From NCBI GenBank assembly GCA_027692465.1, contig JAQEYU010000002.1, forward strand, positions 558,001-622,000: 64,000 bases of DNA, read 5' to 3'. The notes under the pieces are model-generated. The model was given only the letters and a program-made list of their open reading frames with translations, was not told the DNA's origin and did not search any database. This document shows positions 37,029 through 47,841 of the stretch, one piece after another (the first letter of the stretch is position 1; each line of letters begins with the position of its first letter). This stretch comes from Enterococcaceae bacterium OF42-14pH9A. GTDB lineage: Bacteria > Bacillota > Bacilli > Lactobacillales > Enterococcaceae. The position numbers and the translations under genes are program-made.

Positions 37029-37057
37029 ATTATACCACGGGTAAAAAGGCCAAAACA
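37029..37057 (-). promoter_or_regulatory. ecsAB promoter
   Basis: On the minus strand, the extended -10 TGGTATAAT (hexamer 37029-37034) has TGTTTT 17 bp upstream. The start would be about 95 nt before the ecsA ATG. Confidence 0.55.
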
Positions 37058-37096
37058 TCTGGGCGGAAAATTTATCCGGCAGACAGCACCACCTCC

Positions 37097-37175
37097 CGAC
37101 AGGAATCAAAACAGTGGGGCGGCAGGCCCCAAAGCCGGCTCGCAGGCCAATCATCGCGGGGCAAGATCAGCTTCA
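37097..37175 (+). repeat. Dispersed repeat family 1, copy E (diverged)
   Basis: It contains GACAGGAATCAAAACAG, then AAGCCGGCTCGCAGG and GGCCAATCATCGCGGGGC, matching copies B-D with more changes and a short insertion. It lies between yesL and the ecsAB promoter. Confidence 0.55.
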
Positions 37176-37231
37176 CCTTCCGGCAATCCAAAAACCGCCC
37201 TGCCGATGAGATCGACAAGGCAGCGGAAGTT

Positions 37232-37813
37232 TCAAGCGGTGGCAAACAGCGGAATCTGCCGTTGATACAGGTGGACGTAGCAAGCCAGTGGTCCGCTGAT
37301 CAAAAAGAGATAAAAGCCCACAGCAAAATCAGGCATCAGCAGGTAATAAAGACCGGCGAACAGTAACAGCGGCCAAACCAGCTTATACAAGGTCATCAAG
37401 GTAATCATGAAAGTCATCCGAAACAAATCGAAATACCCGTTGTAATTGAAGGACATCTGCGTCAGATAGAGGTTTAAATTGTACATCGCCAAAAACAAGC
37501 CGAAGACCACCAGCAATAATTTGAGAGTCAGTGAGCCGGAAAGATTCGACCGCATCAATCCCAGCATGAAGATTGCCGAGAAGACATTGAAGAGCCCCAG
37601 CGGCAGACTGCTCCAGAAATTTTTCTTGAAGTAGCTGAAGAAGGGTTTGACGATGTGGGGATCTTCTGAATGTTTCAGGGTATTCACCAATGCTGCCAGC
37701 GCCGGTGCCAGTGTCAGGATCGGCAGTGCCGCCACCAAAAACAAAACATTGGTGACCATGATGCGATAGATCCAGGTTGCGATTTTATAAAATTTGCTGT
37801 CGATGCCGAACAT
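37232..37813 (-). CDS. YesL-family membrane protein (DUF624)
   Basis: A 193-aa protein with about five membrane helices and the DUF624 signature region (NVLFLVAALPILTLAPALAAL near residue 25). YesL-like genes sit in oligosaccharide ABC uptake operons of Firmicutes; their task is unknown. Here it is the last gene of the LacI-ROK-permease-binding-protein operon. It is separated from the binding-protein gene by a GC-rich hairpin that may lower its expression. Confidence 0.88.
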   Translation of the reverse strand: MFGIDSKFYKIATWIYRIMVTNVLFLVAALPILTLAPALAALVNTLKHSEDPHIVKPFFSYFKKNFWSSLPLGLFNVFSAIFMLGLMRSNLSGSLTLKLLLVVFGLFLAMYNLNLYLTQMSFNYNGYFDLFRMTFMITLMTLYKLVWPLLLFAGLYYLLMPDFAVGFYLFLISGPLACYVHLYQRQIPLFATA

Positions 37814-37904
37814 CTTTAAAGACCGCCTTTCTTTTGTGCTTAGCTGACTATGTAGGAAAAGCAGGGACAGATGGGCCCGCTGCTTTTACAGTCCTTTCCA
37901 AGGT

Positions 37905-37922
37905 CGGCGGCAGCTGCCGCCG
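37905..37922. other. Perfect 18-bp GC-rich palindrome after the solute-binding-protein gene
   Basis: CGGCGGCAGCTGCCGCCG is self-complementary throughout. In RNA it would make a very stable hairpin 26 bp after the binding-protein stop and before yesL. Such hairpins often protect the abundant binding-protein mRNA and reduce readthrough. There is no T run. Confidence 0.6.
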
Positions 37923-37947
37923 TACCCGGGTCAGGCGAAGAATCTGT

Positions 37948-39612
37948 TTATTTCAATTTTTCGATGTTTTCTTGAATCTTTTCATTGCGGTGATCAATGA
38001 TCTTGTCCCAGCCGTTGTTGTCGCGGCTAGCCAAGTAGTTGTCCCAGATTTGTTTGCCTTCATCTTCGGATTTCGATTGGATCAATGCTACCAGAGCTTG
38101 TACCCGTTCGGTGTTGATCTTAGTCAAATTGCGGGCTTCGCTGCCGCTCTTCGGATCGATGTCTTCGATTTCAAAGCGCGGTGCCAATTTGTCAGAGGCC
38201 CATTCTACCATTTGACGGATCGAAGTTGCCGGTTTTTGTCCCATTTGGATAGCGTAGTTGTCATTGCCTACAAACCAGTAAGAGCCCAAGCCCACTGTCT
38301 TGTCGAATTTGGCAATATCCGCATTCCGCAAATCTTCGGTTTCTTCGGAGTATTCTACCTTGCCGTCTACCAGATTATAAGTTTCGCCTTCCACACCAAA
38401 TGTTGTTACCATGGTGCCGTATTCAGAAGCCAGGTAAGTCAGCAGTTCCATTGCTTTTTGCGGTTCTTTGGTAGACGTAGTGACGAAGGTTTGTGTCCAG
38501 CCGCCGATGTTCCCGCCGGAGAAGGTTGGGTTTTCACCTTTGGAGTTTTTCGGTCCGTCAACTGCAATATAAGTTTCTTCAGCGTTGCGGGCGTTGTTGT
38601 CAGACATGAATTCATTCAAGCCTTTGGTGTTAGTGTGCAAGTATGCAAAGTAACGGCCTTGGCCCAGTTTTTCTTTCATCGTGTTGTCATTGTCAGAAAA
38701 TTGGTCATTGGTGATGAAGCCTTCATTGTAAGCTTTGCGGAAGGTTTCCAACCAAGCCAGGTATTCAGGATCGCTGTCACGGTCATTGAATTTCCCGTCT
38801 TTTGATGGTGCGATGTTCAAGAAGTCTTGCAAAATCCCGCCGTATGCGCCGTCACCGCCGTTTGCGATATCCAGTGCGGTGGAACCGAATGCGACTAAAT
38901 CAGAACCGTCATCGGCTTTTGGAAAAGCTTCTTTGGCTTTTTTCAAAGCATCCAGGAAGCCTTCCGGGGTAGACATATCCGGGCTGCCGATTTTTTCATA
39001 AATATCTTTACGAACGATGAAGACTTGGTCGCCGACAACATTGCCGTCGTCGTAGTCTTTTTTAGTTGTCGAGAAGGAAGGATAACCATAGATATTGCCG
39101 TCTTCCAAGGTAAACCATTTCAGAGATTCTTTTTTAGCTGCGTGTTCTGTGAAGTAAGGATCGTATTTTTCTGCCAGCTTGTTCAACGGCAAAGCAAATT
39201 TCGGTGCTTCTGTCGCTGCAGACAAGTTTTTGTCAAAGGTCATCAGGTCAGGCAAATCCCCGCCGGCCAGCATCGTGTTCAATTTTTCATCGTTACCGGA
39301 AACGAATTCGACATCGATGTTCATATCGTCTTTGATTTTTTTCGTTACAGTATCTTTGGCCCAGCCGGGTTGTGCATACCAGTCAAAGTTGACATACCAT
39401 TTCAATTTTGCGGCATGGTCTGTGTCTTTTTGCCAGCTTGGTGTTTCTTTATCAGCTTCAAAACGAGCTTCCGGAAGTTTATCCGCTGCAGCTGCGCCTT
39501 TTGATTCGCTGCCGCCGGATTTACTACCGGAGCCGCCGCTGCCGCAAGCCGCTAACGTGATCAGACTCAGCATAGCGATACCTGTTGTCATCAATACCTT
39601 TTTCATCTTCAT
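37948..39612 (-). CDS. Extracellular solute-binding lipoprotein, oligosaccharide ABC transporter (LplA/YtcQ type)
   Basis: A 554-aa lipoprotein. The signal peptide has lipobox LAACG (Cys near residue 23), followed by a Gly/Ser/Lys linker and a large family 1 solute-binding domain of the LplA group, with KLKWYVNFDWYAQPG and repeated acidic/aromatic patches. It captures an oligosaccharide, probably a beta-glucoside or related sugar given the GH3, GH1 and LacI genes upstream. The ATG at 39612 follows AAGGAGAG; the ATG two codons later is also possible. No ATPase gene is present, as is usual for this class, which shares an MsmK-like ATPase. Confidence 0.93.
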   Translation of the reverse strand: MKMKKVLMTTGIAMLSLITLAACGSGGSGSKSGGSESKGAAAADKLPEARFEADKETPSWQKDTDHAAKLKWYVNFDWYAQPGWAKDTVTKKIKDDMNIDVEFVSGNDEKLNTMLAGGDLPDLMTFDKNLSAATEAPKFALPLNKLAEKYDPYFTEHAAKKESLKWFTLEDGNIYGYPSFSTTKKDYDDGNVVGDQVFIVRKDIYEKIGSPDMSTPEGFLDALKKAKEAFPKADDGSDLVAFGSTALDIANGGDGAYGGILQDFLNIAPSKDGKFNDRDSDPEYLAWLETFRKAYNEGFITNDQFSDNDNTMKEKLGQGRYFAYLHTNTKGLNEFMSDNNARNAEETYIAVDGPKNSKGENPTFSGGNIGGWTQTFVTTSTKEPQKAMELLTYLASEYGTMVTTFGVEGETYNLVDGKVEYSEETEDLRNADIAKFDKTVGLGSYWFVGNDNYAIQMGQKPATSIRQMVEWASDKLAPRFEIEDIDPKSGSEARNLTKINTERVQALVALIQSKSEDEGKQIWDNYLASRDNNGWDKIIDHRNEKIQENIEKLK

Positions 39613-39635
39613 TTGTGTTTTCTCTCCTTAATTAA

Positions 39636-40511
39636 TTATTCTTTTACTGAACCAAGGGTCATTCCCTGGATAAAGTACTTCTGTAAGAACGGATAAATAA
39701 TTACTACCGGGACAGTCGTCACCACCATCGTCGCCAGCTGCATCGACTGCGAGGTCGTATTACGAACTACGTTGGCCCCAGTGGCAACGGCCGGTGACAA
39801 GTTGTCGGAAACGATTCGGAACAAGAGCATCTGCAACGGATACAGGCTGCGATCGTCCACATAGATATTGGCTGTCATATAATCATTCCATTGGTAAACC
39901 CCGTGGAACAAAGCAATCGTGGCCAAGACCGGCAATGACAGCGGCAAAATGATCTTCACGAAGACCACGAAAGGATTGGCGCCGTCCATCATAGCGGATT
40001 CTTCCAGCGAGTAAGGAACACTGCGGAAGAAATTCATCAAGATTACCATGTCGTAAAAAGAGAACAAAACCGGAATGATGTAAACCCAGAAGTTGTTCAG
40101 CAAGCCCAACTGTTTGAACAACAGGAATGTTGGGATCATCCCGCCGGACACGAACATGGTCAAGATTCCCAGATTCATATAGAGTTTGCGGCCGATCAAG
40201 TTGCGGCGGCTCATCCCATAAGCCACCATCGAGGTTACCAGTGTATGGAGCAGGACCCCGATCACCGTCTTTGCTACCGAAATCAGAAAAGCTTTGTAGA
40301 TCGCTTTGTCTTCAAAAACAGTCATATAGCTTTCAACTGAGAACTTGCGGGGCCAAAAGTAGATTCCTCCTCTGGCAGCATCCGTGGCATCGTTGAAGGA
40401 CAGCGCCACGATATTCCACAGAGGCAGTGCGATGATAGCCAGAAAGAAGATCATGAAGATCACATTGACTACATTGAAGATTTTTTCATCTTTGGAAAAA
40501 TTTTGTTTCAT
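39636..40511 (-). CDS. Oligosaccharide ABC transporter permease (YtcP/LplC type)
   Basis: A 291-aa permease with six membrane helices. The EAA motif is seen as SLEESAMMDGANPFVVFVKI followed by ILPLSLP, typical of carbohydrate uptake family 1 permeases. It pairs with the permease encoded 16 bp upstream to form the channel. The ATG has AGGAGGTAG upstream. The product ends in GMTLGSVKE, the characteristic C-terminus of this subgroup. Confidence 0.94.
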   Translation of the reverse strand: MKQNFSKDEKIFNVVNVIFMIFFLAIIALPLWNIVALSFNDATDAARGGIYFWPRKFSVESYMTVFEDKAIYKAFLISVAKTVIGVLLHTLVTSMVAYGMSRRNLIGRKLYMNLGILTMFVSGGMIPTFLLFKQLGLLNNFWVYIIPVLFSFYDMVILMNFFRSVPYSLEESAMMDGANPFVVFVKIILPLSLPVLATIALFHGVYQWNDYMTANIYVDDRSLYPLQMLLFRIVSDNLSPAVATGANVVRNTTSQSMQLATMVVTTVPVVIIYPFLQKYFIQGMTLGSVKE

Positions 40512-40527
40512 CTTTTTCTACCTCCTT

Positions 40528-41478
40528 TTAGAATACGGACTCGTCACTGATCCGCTTGGTGAAGAAGTGGCTGCCCACTACCAGAATCAATGAGATCACG
40601 GATACGAACAAACCAACAGCGGTCGCATAAGAGAAGTCCCCTTGACGAATCCCCATTTTGTATACGAAGGAGTTGATGACTTCACTGGTTTGATAGTTGA
40701 CAGGATTTTGCAGCACCAATGTCTGGTCCAAATTGGAGCCCAACAGACCACCGACAGACAAGACGAAGGTCAATGCGATGATGTGACGGATCGATGGCAA
40801 GGTGATATTCCAGACCTGATGCCATTTGCTGGCGCCGTCCATCCGGGCTGCTTCGTACAATGCCGGGTTGATCCCGGTCATAGCAGCAATATACAAGATT
40901 GTATTCCAACCGACTTCTTTCCAGATATCGGACAATACCGCGATGGCCCAGTATTTATCAGGATCCGTCAAAAAGCGGATCGGTTCTTTGATCATGCCAA
41001 AGTCCATCAAGATATTGTTTACCAATCCGGTATCGGATAACCAGGTAATGAACATGCCCCCCAAAATTACCCATGATAAGAAATGGGGCAGGTAAGAAAC
41101 CGTCTGTACGACTTTTTTCAGACGGACATTGACGATCTCATTGATCAAGACAGCCAATAAGATTGCCGCCGGAAAACCGATCAGCAGTTTCAAAAAGCTG
41201 ATTCCCAGCGTATTTTTCAGTACCGTCCAGAACATGGAATCACTGAAAAACTCCTGAAAGTACTGGGTTCCTACCCAAGGCGCATTGGAAATCGTATCCA
41301 GCACCGAATAGTCCTTGAATGCGATAATGATGCCGTAAAGCGGAATGAAGTTGAAGACGATCATCAACAAGACTCCCGGCCAAACCATTGCCTGGAAGAA
41401 ACTCTGTGATCGCAACCGTGCCCAGAAGCCCATTTTTTTACGGGGCGGGCGGGATGTTTTAGTAACCTTGTTTCCCAA
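40528..41478 (-). CDS. Oligosaccharide ABC transporter permease (LplB type)
   Basis: A 316-aa permease with six membrane helices and the EAA loop YEAARMDGASKWHQVWNITLP. The N-terminus is basic (TKTSRPPRKKMGFWARL), then QAMVWPGVLLMIVFNFIPLYG, a hallmark of LplB-type subunits. The ATG has TAGGAGGTTAGC upstream. It is the first transporter gene in the operon, 90 bp after the ROK gene. Confidence 0.94.
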   Translation of the reverse strand: MGNKVTKTSRPPRKKMGFWARLRSQSFFQAMVWPGVLLMIVFNFIPLYGIIIAFKDYSVLDTISNAPWVGTQYFQEFFSDSMFWTVLKNTLGISFLKLLIGFPAAILLAVLINEIVNVRLKKVVQTVSYLPHFLSWVILGGMFITWLSDTGLVNNILMDFGMIKEPIRFLTDPDKYWAIAVLSDIWKEVGWNTILYIAAMTGINPALYEAARMDGASKWHQVWNITLPSIRHIIALTFVLSVGGLLGSNLDQTLVLQNPVNYQTSEVINSFVYKMGIRQGDFSYATAVGLFVSVISLILVVGSHFFTKRISDESVF

Positions 41479-41568
41479 CTTGCTAACCTCCTAATATTGT
41501 CTGTGTGCTGCAGTCCTAACCTGAGCTCCTCATTGAAGCCCTTACATTTCCGGCCTTCGACAGCTTCT

Positions 41569-42498
41569 TTAAAGAAGCGTTTGGTGCAGCTGATAAACGG
41601 CACCAATCATACCGGCGTCATTGCCTAATTTAGCGGGCAGGATCTTGTTTTCTACGATTCCCTGCAAATAATCCAAACTGTGGTGGCGGCCGATCAGCTC
41701 TGCCAGCGTCTGCTTCAGGCGGTCCATAAATGTCTCATTGGCACTGATTCCGCCGCCGATCAGGATGGCTTCCGGATCAAAACAGCTGATGAGATTCAGC
41801 AGTCCCACCGCCAGATCCCGATAAAATGCTGCCAACACCTTTTCTGCGATAGGTTCGCCGGCTGCGGCCCGGTCCATAATCTCCCGTGCATCTGCCACTG
41901 GAGACAACTCACTGTGGGCGGCAGTTAATGCCAGCTGGTACTGGTGGCACAAGCCCCCCACTACTGCAGCCCGTTGATTCAAAGAGACAGTTTCCAAATC
42001 ACCGCTTGCCGGCAGGCGATCGATCAGTGTCCAGCCGAATTCACCGGCCATTCCGTTGAAGCCCCGATAAACTTGGCCGTTTGCTACGATTCCACCGCCG
42101 ATGCCGGTCCCCAACACCATACAGAGGTAGTTTTCCATTCCCTGGGCGTTACCGATCCACCGTTCGGCGATAGCCGCTGCGTTGGCATCATTTTCCACTT
42201 TTACCGGCAAATGTATCCGTTCAGTGATGGCTTCTTTCAAGTTGGTTCCATATAAAGGCTTGATGGCGCCGGCCGTCAGCAGGTAGCCGTTTTCCTTGAT
42301 GATCCCCGGTGCGCTGATGCCGACTCCCAGGATATCTGCGTGTTCAGCCTGATAATTTGTAATAATGGCAATCATGTCTTCGATAAATTGTTCCTTGTCA
42401 TGGTTCGTGTCGATCATCGCCTTTTCGATAACCTCACCGGCTGTAGTGATCAACCCGAACTTGGTGTGGGTCCCCCCAACGTCGATCCCGATATACAC
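41569..42498 (-). CDS. ROK-family sugar kinase
   Basis: A 309-aa cytosolic protein with the ATP-binding start YIGIDVGGTHTKFG and the motifs VENDANAAAIAE and LGTGIGGGIVANG, which define ROK kinases; no HTH is present, so it is an enzyme rather than a repressor. It would phosphorylate glucose or a similar sugar freed by the GH3 enzyme. The zinc motif CxCGxxGC of many ROK kinases is missing at the expected place (after GEFGW). The GTG at 42498 has GGAGGAG upstream. It starts directly after the LacI stop, so the two are co-translated. Confidence 0.92.
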   Translation of the reverse strand: MYIGIDVGGTHTKFGLITTAGEVIEKAMIDTNHDKEQFIEDMIAIITNYQAEHADILGVGISAPGIIKENGYLLTAGAIKPLYGTNLKEAITERIHLPVKVENDANAAAIAERWIGNAQGMENYLCMVLGTGIGGGIVANGQVYRGFNGMAGEFGWTLIDRLPASGDLETVSLNQRAAVVGGLCHQYQLALTAAHSELSPVADAREIMDRAAAGEPIAEKVLAAFYRDLAVGLLNLISCFDPEAILIGGGISANETFMDRLKQTLAELIGRHHSLDYLQGIVENKILPAKLGNDAGMIGAVYQLHQTLL

Positions 42499-42500
42499 AG

Positions 42501-43517
42501 TTACTCCTCCTGTCTGATGCTCGTTGATTCTCTGATACACAGCTCCCCTTCCAAAACAAAGGACGTTCCGGAAGCCTGCTCGTCGATGAGGTCCAGCAGA
42601 TGCGCCACTGCCAGGATTCCCTGCTCTTTGATGGGATTGCGAACAGTCGAAAGTTTGGGAGTGAAATACTCCAAAAGATCGATTCCGTCAAAGCCCATCA
42701 CACTGAAATCTTCCGGCACCCGATACCCCATCTGCAGAATTCCTTTGACACTGCCGATTGCACTCAAATCATTGCCCGCCAGAAAGGCTGTCGGTAATTC
42801 CGGCGGCGGTGCCTTTAAAAAGGTGACCATGCTGTCAAAAGCCGCCTGCTCTTCAAAGAGCCCGTCCAACATCAGCTCTTCTTGCACCGGGATCCCGGCT
42901 GCCAGCAACGCATCTTGATAACCGGCTTTTCGACCGTCGGCATCGAATACGCCGTCAATCCCTTTGATAAAACCGATCCGGCGGTGCCCCATCGCCAACA
43001 GCTGCTCGGTGGCGGCTCGGCCTTTGTTGTAGGAATCAAAAACCACACTGCCGATCGTTTCTGAGGCGACGTCTCGATCGATGAAGACAGCTTTGATGCC
43101 TTCTCGTTTGACAGCATCCAGATCCTGCGGTGTCAGCAGATCTTCAAACCCGATGATGCCATCCACCACACTGCCTAAAATACTGTTCAGTACCACTTTC
43201 TTGTCATAAGAGATGAAAACATTGATGCCGTAGCCGTGCTTTTCGGCTTCTCTGGCCATTGCCTCCACCAGAATGCTGAAGTAAGGTCCGCTGATGCTGG
43301 TGGTATAAAAGCCGATCATTTTGGTCTGAGCATTTTTCAACTGCTTGCCCATCAGATTCGGCACGTAATGAAGGCGCTCGGCAGCCGCCAGAATTTTTTG
43401 TTTCGTGTGGGGTTTTACCACATCGACGCCGTTCAAGGCCTTGGAGACTGTTGCGATGGAATAGCCGGATTCTTTGGCTACATCCCTGATGGTGATTCGA
43501 TGTTTCGTTACCAGCAC
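42501..43517 (-). CDS. LacI-family transcriptional regulator
   Basis: A repressor of about 338 aa with an N-terminal LacI HTH (ITIRDVAKESGYSIATVSKALNG) and hinge (LNG to GKQLKN), then a periplasmic-binding-protein-like sugar sensor. The GTG at 43517 follows GGGGGTGA; a longer frame of 29 codons has no support. It is the first gene of the unit LacI-ROK-permeases-binding protein-YesL. The perfect palindrome ATAAAAACGTTTTTAT in its own leader, and the related sites in the two locus promoters, are the likely operators. The inducer is probably a beta-linked oligosaccharide. Confidence 0.93.
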   Translation of the reverse strand: MLVTKHRITIRDVAKESGYSIATVSKALNGVDVVKPHTKQKILAAAERLHYVPNLMGKQLKNAQTKMIGFYTTSISGPYFSILVEAMAREAEKHGYGINVFISYDKKVVLNSILGSVVDGIIGFEDLLTPQDLDAVKREGIKAVFIDRDVASETIGSVVFDSYNKGRAATEQLLAMGHRRIGFIKGIDGVFDADGRKAGYQDALLAAGIPVQEELMLDGLFEEQAAFDSMVTFLKAPPPELPTAFLAGNDLSAIGSVKGILQMGYRVPEDFSVMGFDGIDLLEYFTPKLSTVRNPIKEQGILAVAHLLDLIDEQASGTSFVLEGELCIRESTSIRQEE

Positions 43518-43610
43518 TTTCACCCCCGTTTGAGATCGTTTTAGACAGTCCACAGATTGTTGAAAAATGGACCGACTGCCCACGTATTCTGATGCGGGCG
43601 GCACTTTTTG

Positions 43611-43626
43611 ATAAAAACGTTTTTAT
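43611..43626. promoter_or_regulatory. Candidate LacI operator, perfect 16-bp palindrome
   Basis: ATAAAAACGTTTTTAT has the central CG typical of LacI/CcpA sites. It lies about 40 nt after the predicted start of the LacI transcript, where a bound repressor would block elongation. Confidence 0.6.
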
Positions 43627-43668
43627 TTGTGATAAGATCGAAAACCCTCGTTTCCTGATCACATCTGC

Positions 43669-43766
43669 ATCATACTTAAAAACGTTTTCAAAAACAATCG
43701 TTTGCGACGGTTATGGCTGTTGTACCGCTCTCTTGACACCTGATCCGCGATGGTACGACTTGTACC
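43669..43766 (-). promoter_or_regulatory. LacI-operon promoter with cre-like spacer and upstream palindrome
   Basis: On the minus strand, TTGTTT (43692-43697) and TATGAT (43669-43674) are 17 bp apart. TGAAAACGTTTTTAA (43676-43690) fills the spacer; it is one base from the cre consensus. Upstream lies GGTACGACTTGTACC (43752-43766), the core of the larger palindrome GCGATGGTAC-N5-GTACCATCGC (43747-43771). The GH1 promoter near 47.55 kb has the same two sites at the same 76-bp distance. Confidence 0.7.
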
Positions 43767-43810
43767 ATCGCAAATCAGTCGGCTTTTGCCGGCGGTTTAC
43801 TTTGTGAAAG

Positions 43811-45970
43811 TTATTTGAGCAGTCGGAAGGTCCCGACTTTAGCAGCAGTTGCAGAGCTGAAACCGGCATAGACACAAAACTCGCCGCTGTCACTTTTCAA
43901 GGTCAAATCGCTGTGGACATAGCGCAGGTCTTTTTCTGTCAGCGTGAAGTTCACTTGTTGCACCTCACCGGCTGAAAGCGTCACTTTTTGCCACTGCTTC
44001 AATTCCAATGTCGGCAGTGCGATTTCTGCAACCAGATCTTCCAAATACAACTGCAGCGTCTCAGTTACTGTATGGCTTTCCGGATTGTGCAGCGTCACCG
44101 TCACTTTCAGCTCGTCATTTTCGGACATTTCTGCTGCTTGCAGAACGGCTGTTTCGTTGACCAGCTCGCCATACGTCAGGCCGTGACCAAAGGCAAACAA
44201 CGGCGTATTCGCTTCATCCATGTAGCGGGAAATATATTTTTGATCACTGTTTTCCGATGTCATCGGTCGACCGGTTGAAAGCATCCGATAGCTTAACGGC
44301 AACTGTCCGACTGAGCGCGGAAAACTCATTGGCAGCTTACCGGTCGGCGCCGCATCCCCCAACAAAACATCAGCGACAGCTTGACCACCGCGACTGCCGG
44401 GAAACCAAACCTGCAGGATCCCTTTAGCATTTTCCACGACTTCCGCCAATGCCAAAGGACGGCCGCTGAAAATCACCAAAACTACATTTTCATTGACTTC
44501 ACTGACCTTTTGGATCAACTCTTGTTGGCGGCGGGATAAGCGAATATCGGCCAAACTGGCTGCTTCGCCGGCCTCCTCGGACGTTTCACCGACTGCCAAA
44601 AGTACCACTTCCTGATCCCGAGCAGCTTCACAGGCTGCGGCGATCTCTTCATCAGTCAAGACCTGGCCGTCAGCAAACGGCACCACAGTCAGCTCCACCG
44701 GTTTACTCTGCAGGCCGGCTGCTAAGGATACCGCATCTTCGGTCTTGCCAATCCACGACCAGGCCCCCAGAATATCCTTTGAATCGGCTTTGGGACCGAT
44801 CAGGGCAACCTTTTGGCCGACCGTAAGCGGCAGCAGTGCCCCCTCGTTTTTTAACAGCACCTGGGTTTTACGGGCAGTTTCGGTTACTGCATCTTGGATT
44901 TCCCGAGCGTCGAATTTTTCTGTCAGACCGGCTTCAGTCAAGCCGCGATACGGATCTTCGAAGAGTCCGAGATCATTTTTCAGCTGCAGAATGCGTAAGA
45001 CCGCTTCATCCAGCCGTTTGTGATCAGCTTTTGAGGTGAGCCCTTCCTCCAGACCGGTCAAATAGCAGTCACTCATCATGTCCATGTCTACACCGGCTGC
45101 AAAAGCCAAGCGGGCGGCCTCTTTGCCGTCAGCGGCCACACGATGGGCGACCAGTTCCATGACTGCTGCCCAGTCCGAGATCAGCACTCCGTCAAAAGCC
45201 AGCTCTTTGCGCAGGACATTTTCAATCAAGGCTTTGTTGGCAGAAGACGGGATCCCGCGAACGGTATTAAAAGAGGTCATCACCAGTTTCGCCCCTTCTT
45301 CAATCGCCCCTCGGAACGCCGGCAGGTAATTGCGATACAGTTCCAGATCGGAAAAGTCTACCGTATTGTAATCCCGTCCGCCTTCTGCTGCGCCGTAACC
45401 GATGAAATGTTTGACACAGGCCGCCAAGCGTTCTTTGTCGGCAGCCAGTGTGCCTTCAGGTCCCTGATAGCCTCGGACATAAGCACGGGTCAAGGCTTCT
45501 GAAAGTACCGGGTCTTCCCCGTTACCCTCCAGCACCCGACCCCAGCGGGCATCCTTCATATAATCAGCCATCGGTGAAAAAGTCACCTGTACACCGGCAG
45601 CAGCGGCCTCTTTGGCTGACAAACGGGCTGCTTCCGCTATTGTCTCCGGATCAAAACTTGCGGCCAGCGCCAACGGGATCGGATAAATCGTTTCGTATCC
45701 ATGGATCACATCTGCCATAAAGACCAGCGGGATCTGCAGCCGATTATGGGCCAAGTACTCTTTTTGGATTCGGTAAACCTGCTCGGCAGTATGGGTCCCC
45801 AAAACAGATCCAATCTGATACAGCTTGTCATGGGTCAAATGCCATTGCTGCATCGGACCGGTAATCTCCCCGCCCTCGCTGAAAAAGTCCGGCGTCAGCT
45901 GCACCAGCTGTGCGACTTTTTCGGTTACAGTCATCTGTTGCAAAAGTTCATGCAGTTTTGCTGTTTCCAT
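43811..45970 (-). CDS. Beta-glucosidase, GH3 family
   Basis: A 719-aa enzyme that removes beta-linked glucose (or xylose) from oligosaccharide ends. The order is an N-terminal TIM-barrel (about 1-300) with the catalytic Asp in VLISDWAAVMEL, an alpha/beta sandwich (about 330-560), and a C-terminal fibronectin III-like domain (about 600-700). KHFIGYGAAEGGRD is the GH3 substrate-binding KHF motif. No signal peptide is present, so it works in the cytosol on sugars imported unphosphorylated, as by the ABC transporter downstream. It begins 3 bp after the GH1 stop codon, with its ribosome binding site inside that gene. Confidence 0.95.
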   Translation of the reverse strand: METAKLHELLQQMTVTEKVAQLVQLTPDFFSEGGEITGPMQQWHLTHDKLYQIGSVLGTHTAEQVYRIQKEYLAHNRLQIPLVFMADVIHGYETIYPIPLALAASFDPETIAEAARLSAKEAAAAGVQVTFSPMADYMKDARWGRVLEGNGEDPVLSEALTRAYVRGYQGPEGTLAADKERLAACVKHFIGYGAAEGGRDYNTVDFSDLELYRNYLPAFRGAIEEGAKLVMTSFNTVRGIPSSANKALIENVLRKELAFDGVLISDWAAVMELVAHRVAADGKEAARLAFAAGVDMDMMSDCYLTGLEEGLTSKADHKRLDEAVLRILQLKNDLGLFEDPYRGLTEAGLTEKFDAREIQDAVTETARKTQVLLKNEGALLPLTVGQKVALIGPKADSKDILGAWSWIGKTEDAVSLAAGLQSKPVELTVVPFADGQVLTDEEIAAACEAARDQEVVLLAVGETSEEAGEAASLADIRLSRRQQELIQKVSEVNENVVLVIFSGRPLALAEVVENAKGILQVWFPGSRGGQAVADVLLGDAAPTGKLPMSFPRSVGQLPLSYRMLSTGRPMTSENSDQKYISRYMDEANTPLFAFGHGLTYGELVNETAVLQAAEMSENDELKVTVTLHNPESHTVTETLQLYLEDLVAEIALPTLELKQWQKVTLSAGEVQQVNFTLTEKDLRYVHSDLTLKSDSGEFCVYAGFSSATAAKVGTFRLLK

Positions 45971-45973
45971 CGT

Positions 45974-47538
<1,565 letters not shown>

Positions 47539-47636
47539 AGTATAATTAAAAACGTTTTCAGGTACAAGGTGATCCCAAGCTTCCGGTAAATGTACCCGAC
47601 TTTTGGGATGCACACCATCTTGGTACGGCTTGTACC
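47539..47636 (-). promoter_or_regulatory. GH1-GH3 operon promoter with cre-like spacer and upstream palindrome
   Basis: On the minus strand, TTGTAC (47562-47567) and TATACT (47539-47544) are separated by 17 bp. TGAAAACGTTTTTAA (47546-47560) occupies the spacer and is identical to the site in the LacI-operon promoter. GGTACGGCTTGTACC (47622-47636) lies upstream at the same 76-bp offset as its partner. Binding by CcpA and/or the LacI protein would block the polymerase. Confidence 0.72.
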
Positions 47637-47841
47637 CAAATCGACTGATCTTGGAAACTCTCGATCAGAACTAGTATTTTATCTGAACAGGAAATAAAGT
47701 AATCGGTCGAGTGACGAAAAGACGGAAGAAACAGCGCATGACAACATCGTAGTGCACTTTAAGAGGAATGTGGGAAGTCACCCTCCTTTGGTCAGCTGGT
47801 ACAGTTCAACTAAGGCGGAATTCGCCAAGTTGAACTTGCAA

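Noticed and set aside
43747..43771. Large palindrome after the GH3 gene as its transcription terminator
   Set aside because: There is no T run on the minus strand, and its core recurs at a fixed distance from another promoter, so a regulatory site is the better reading.
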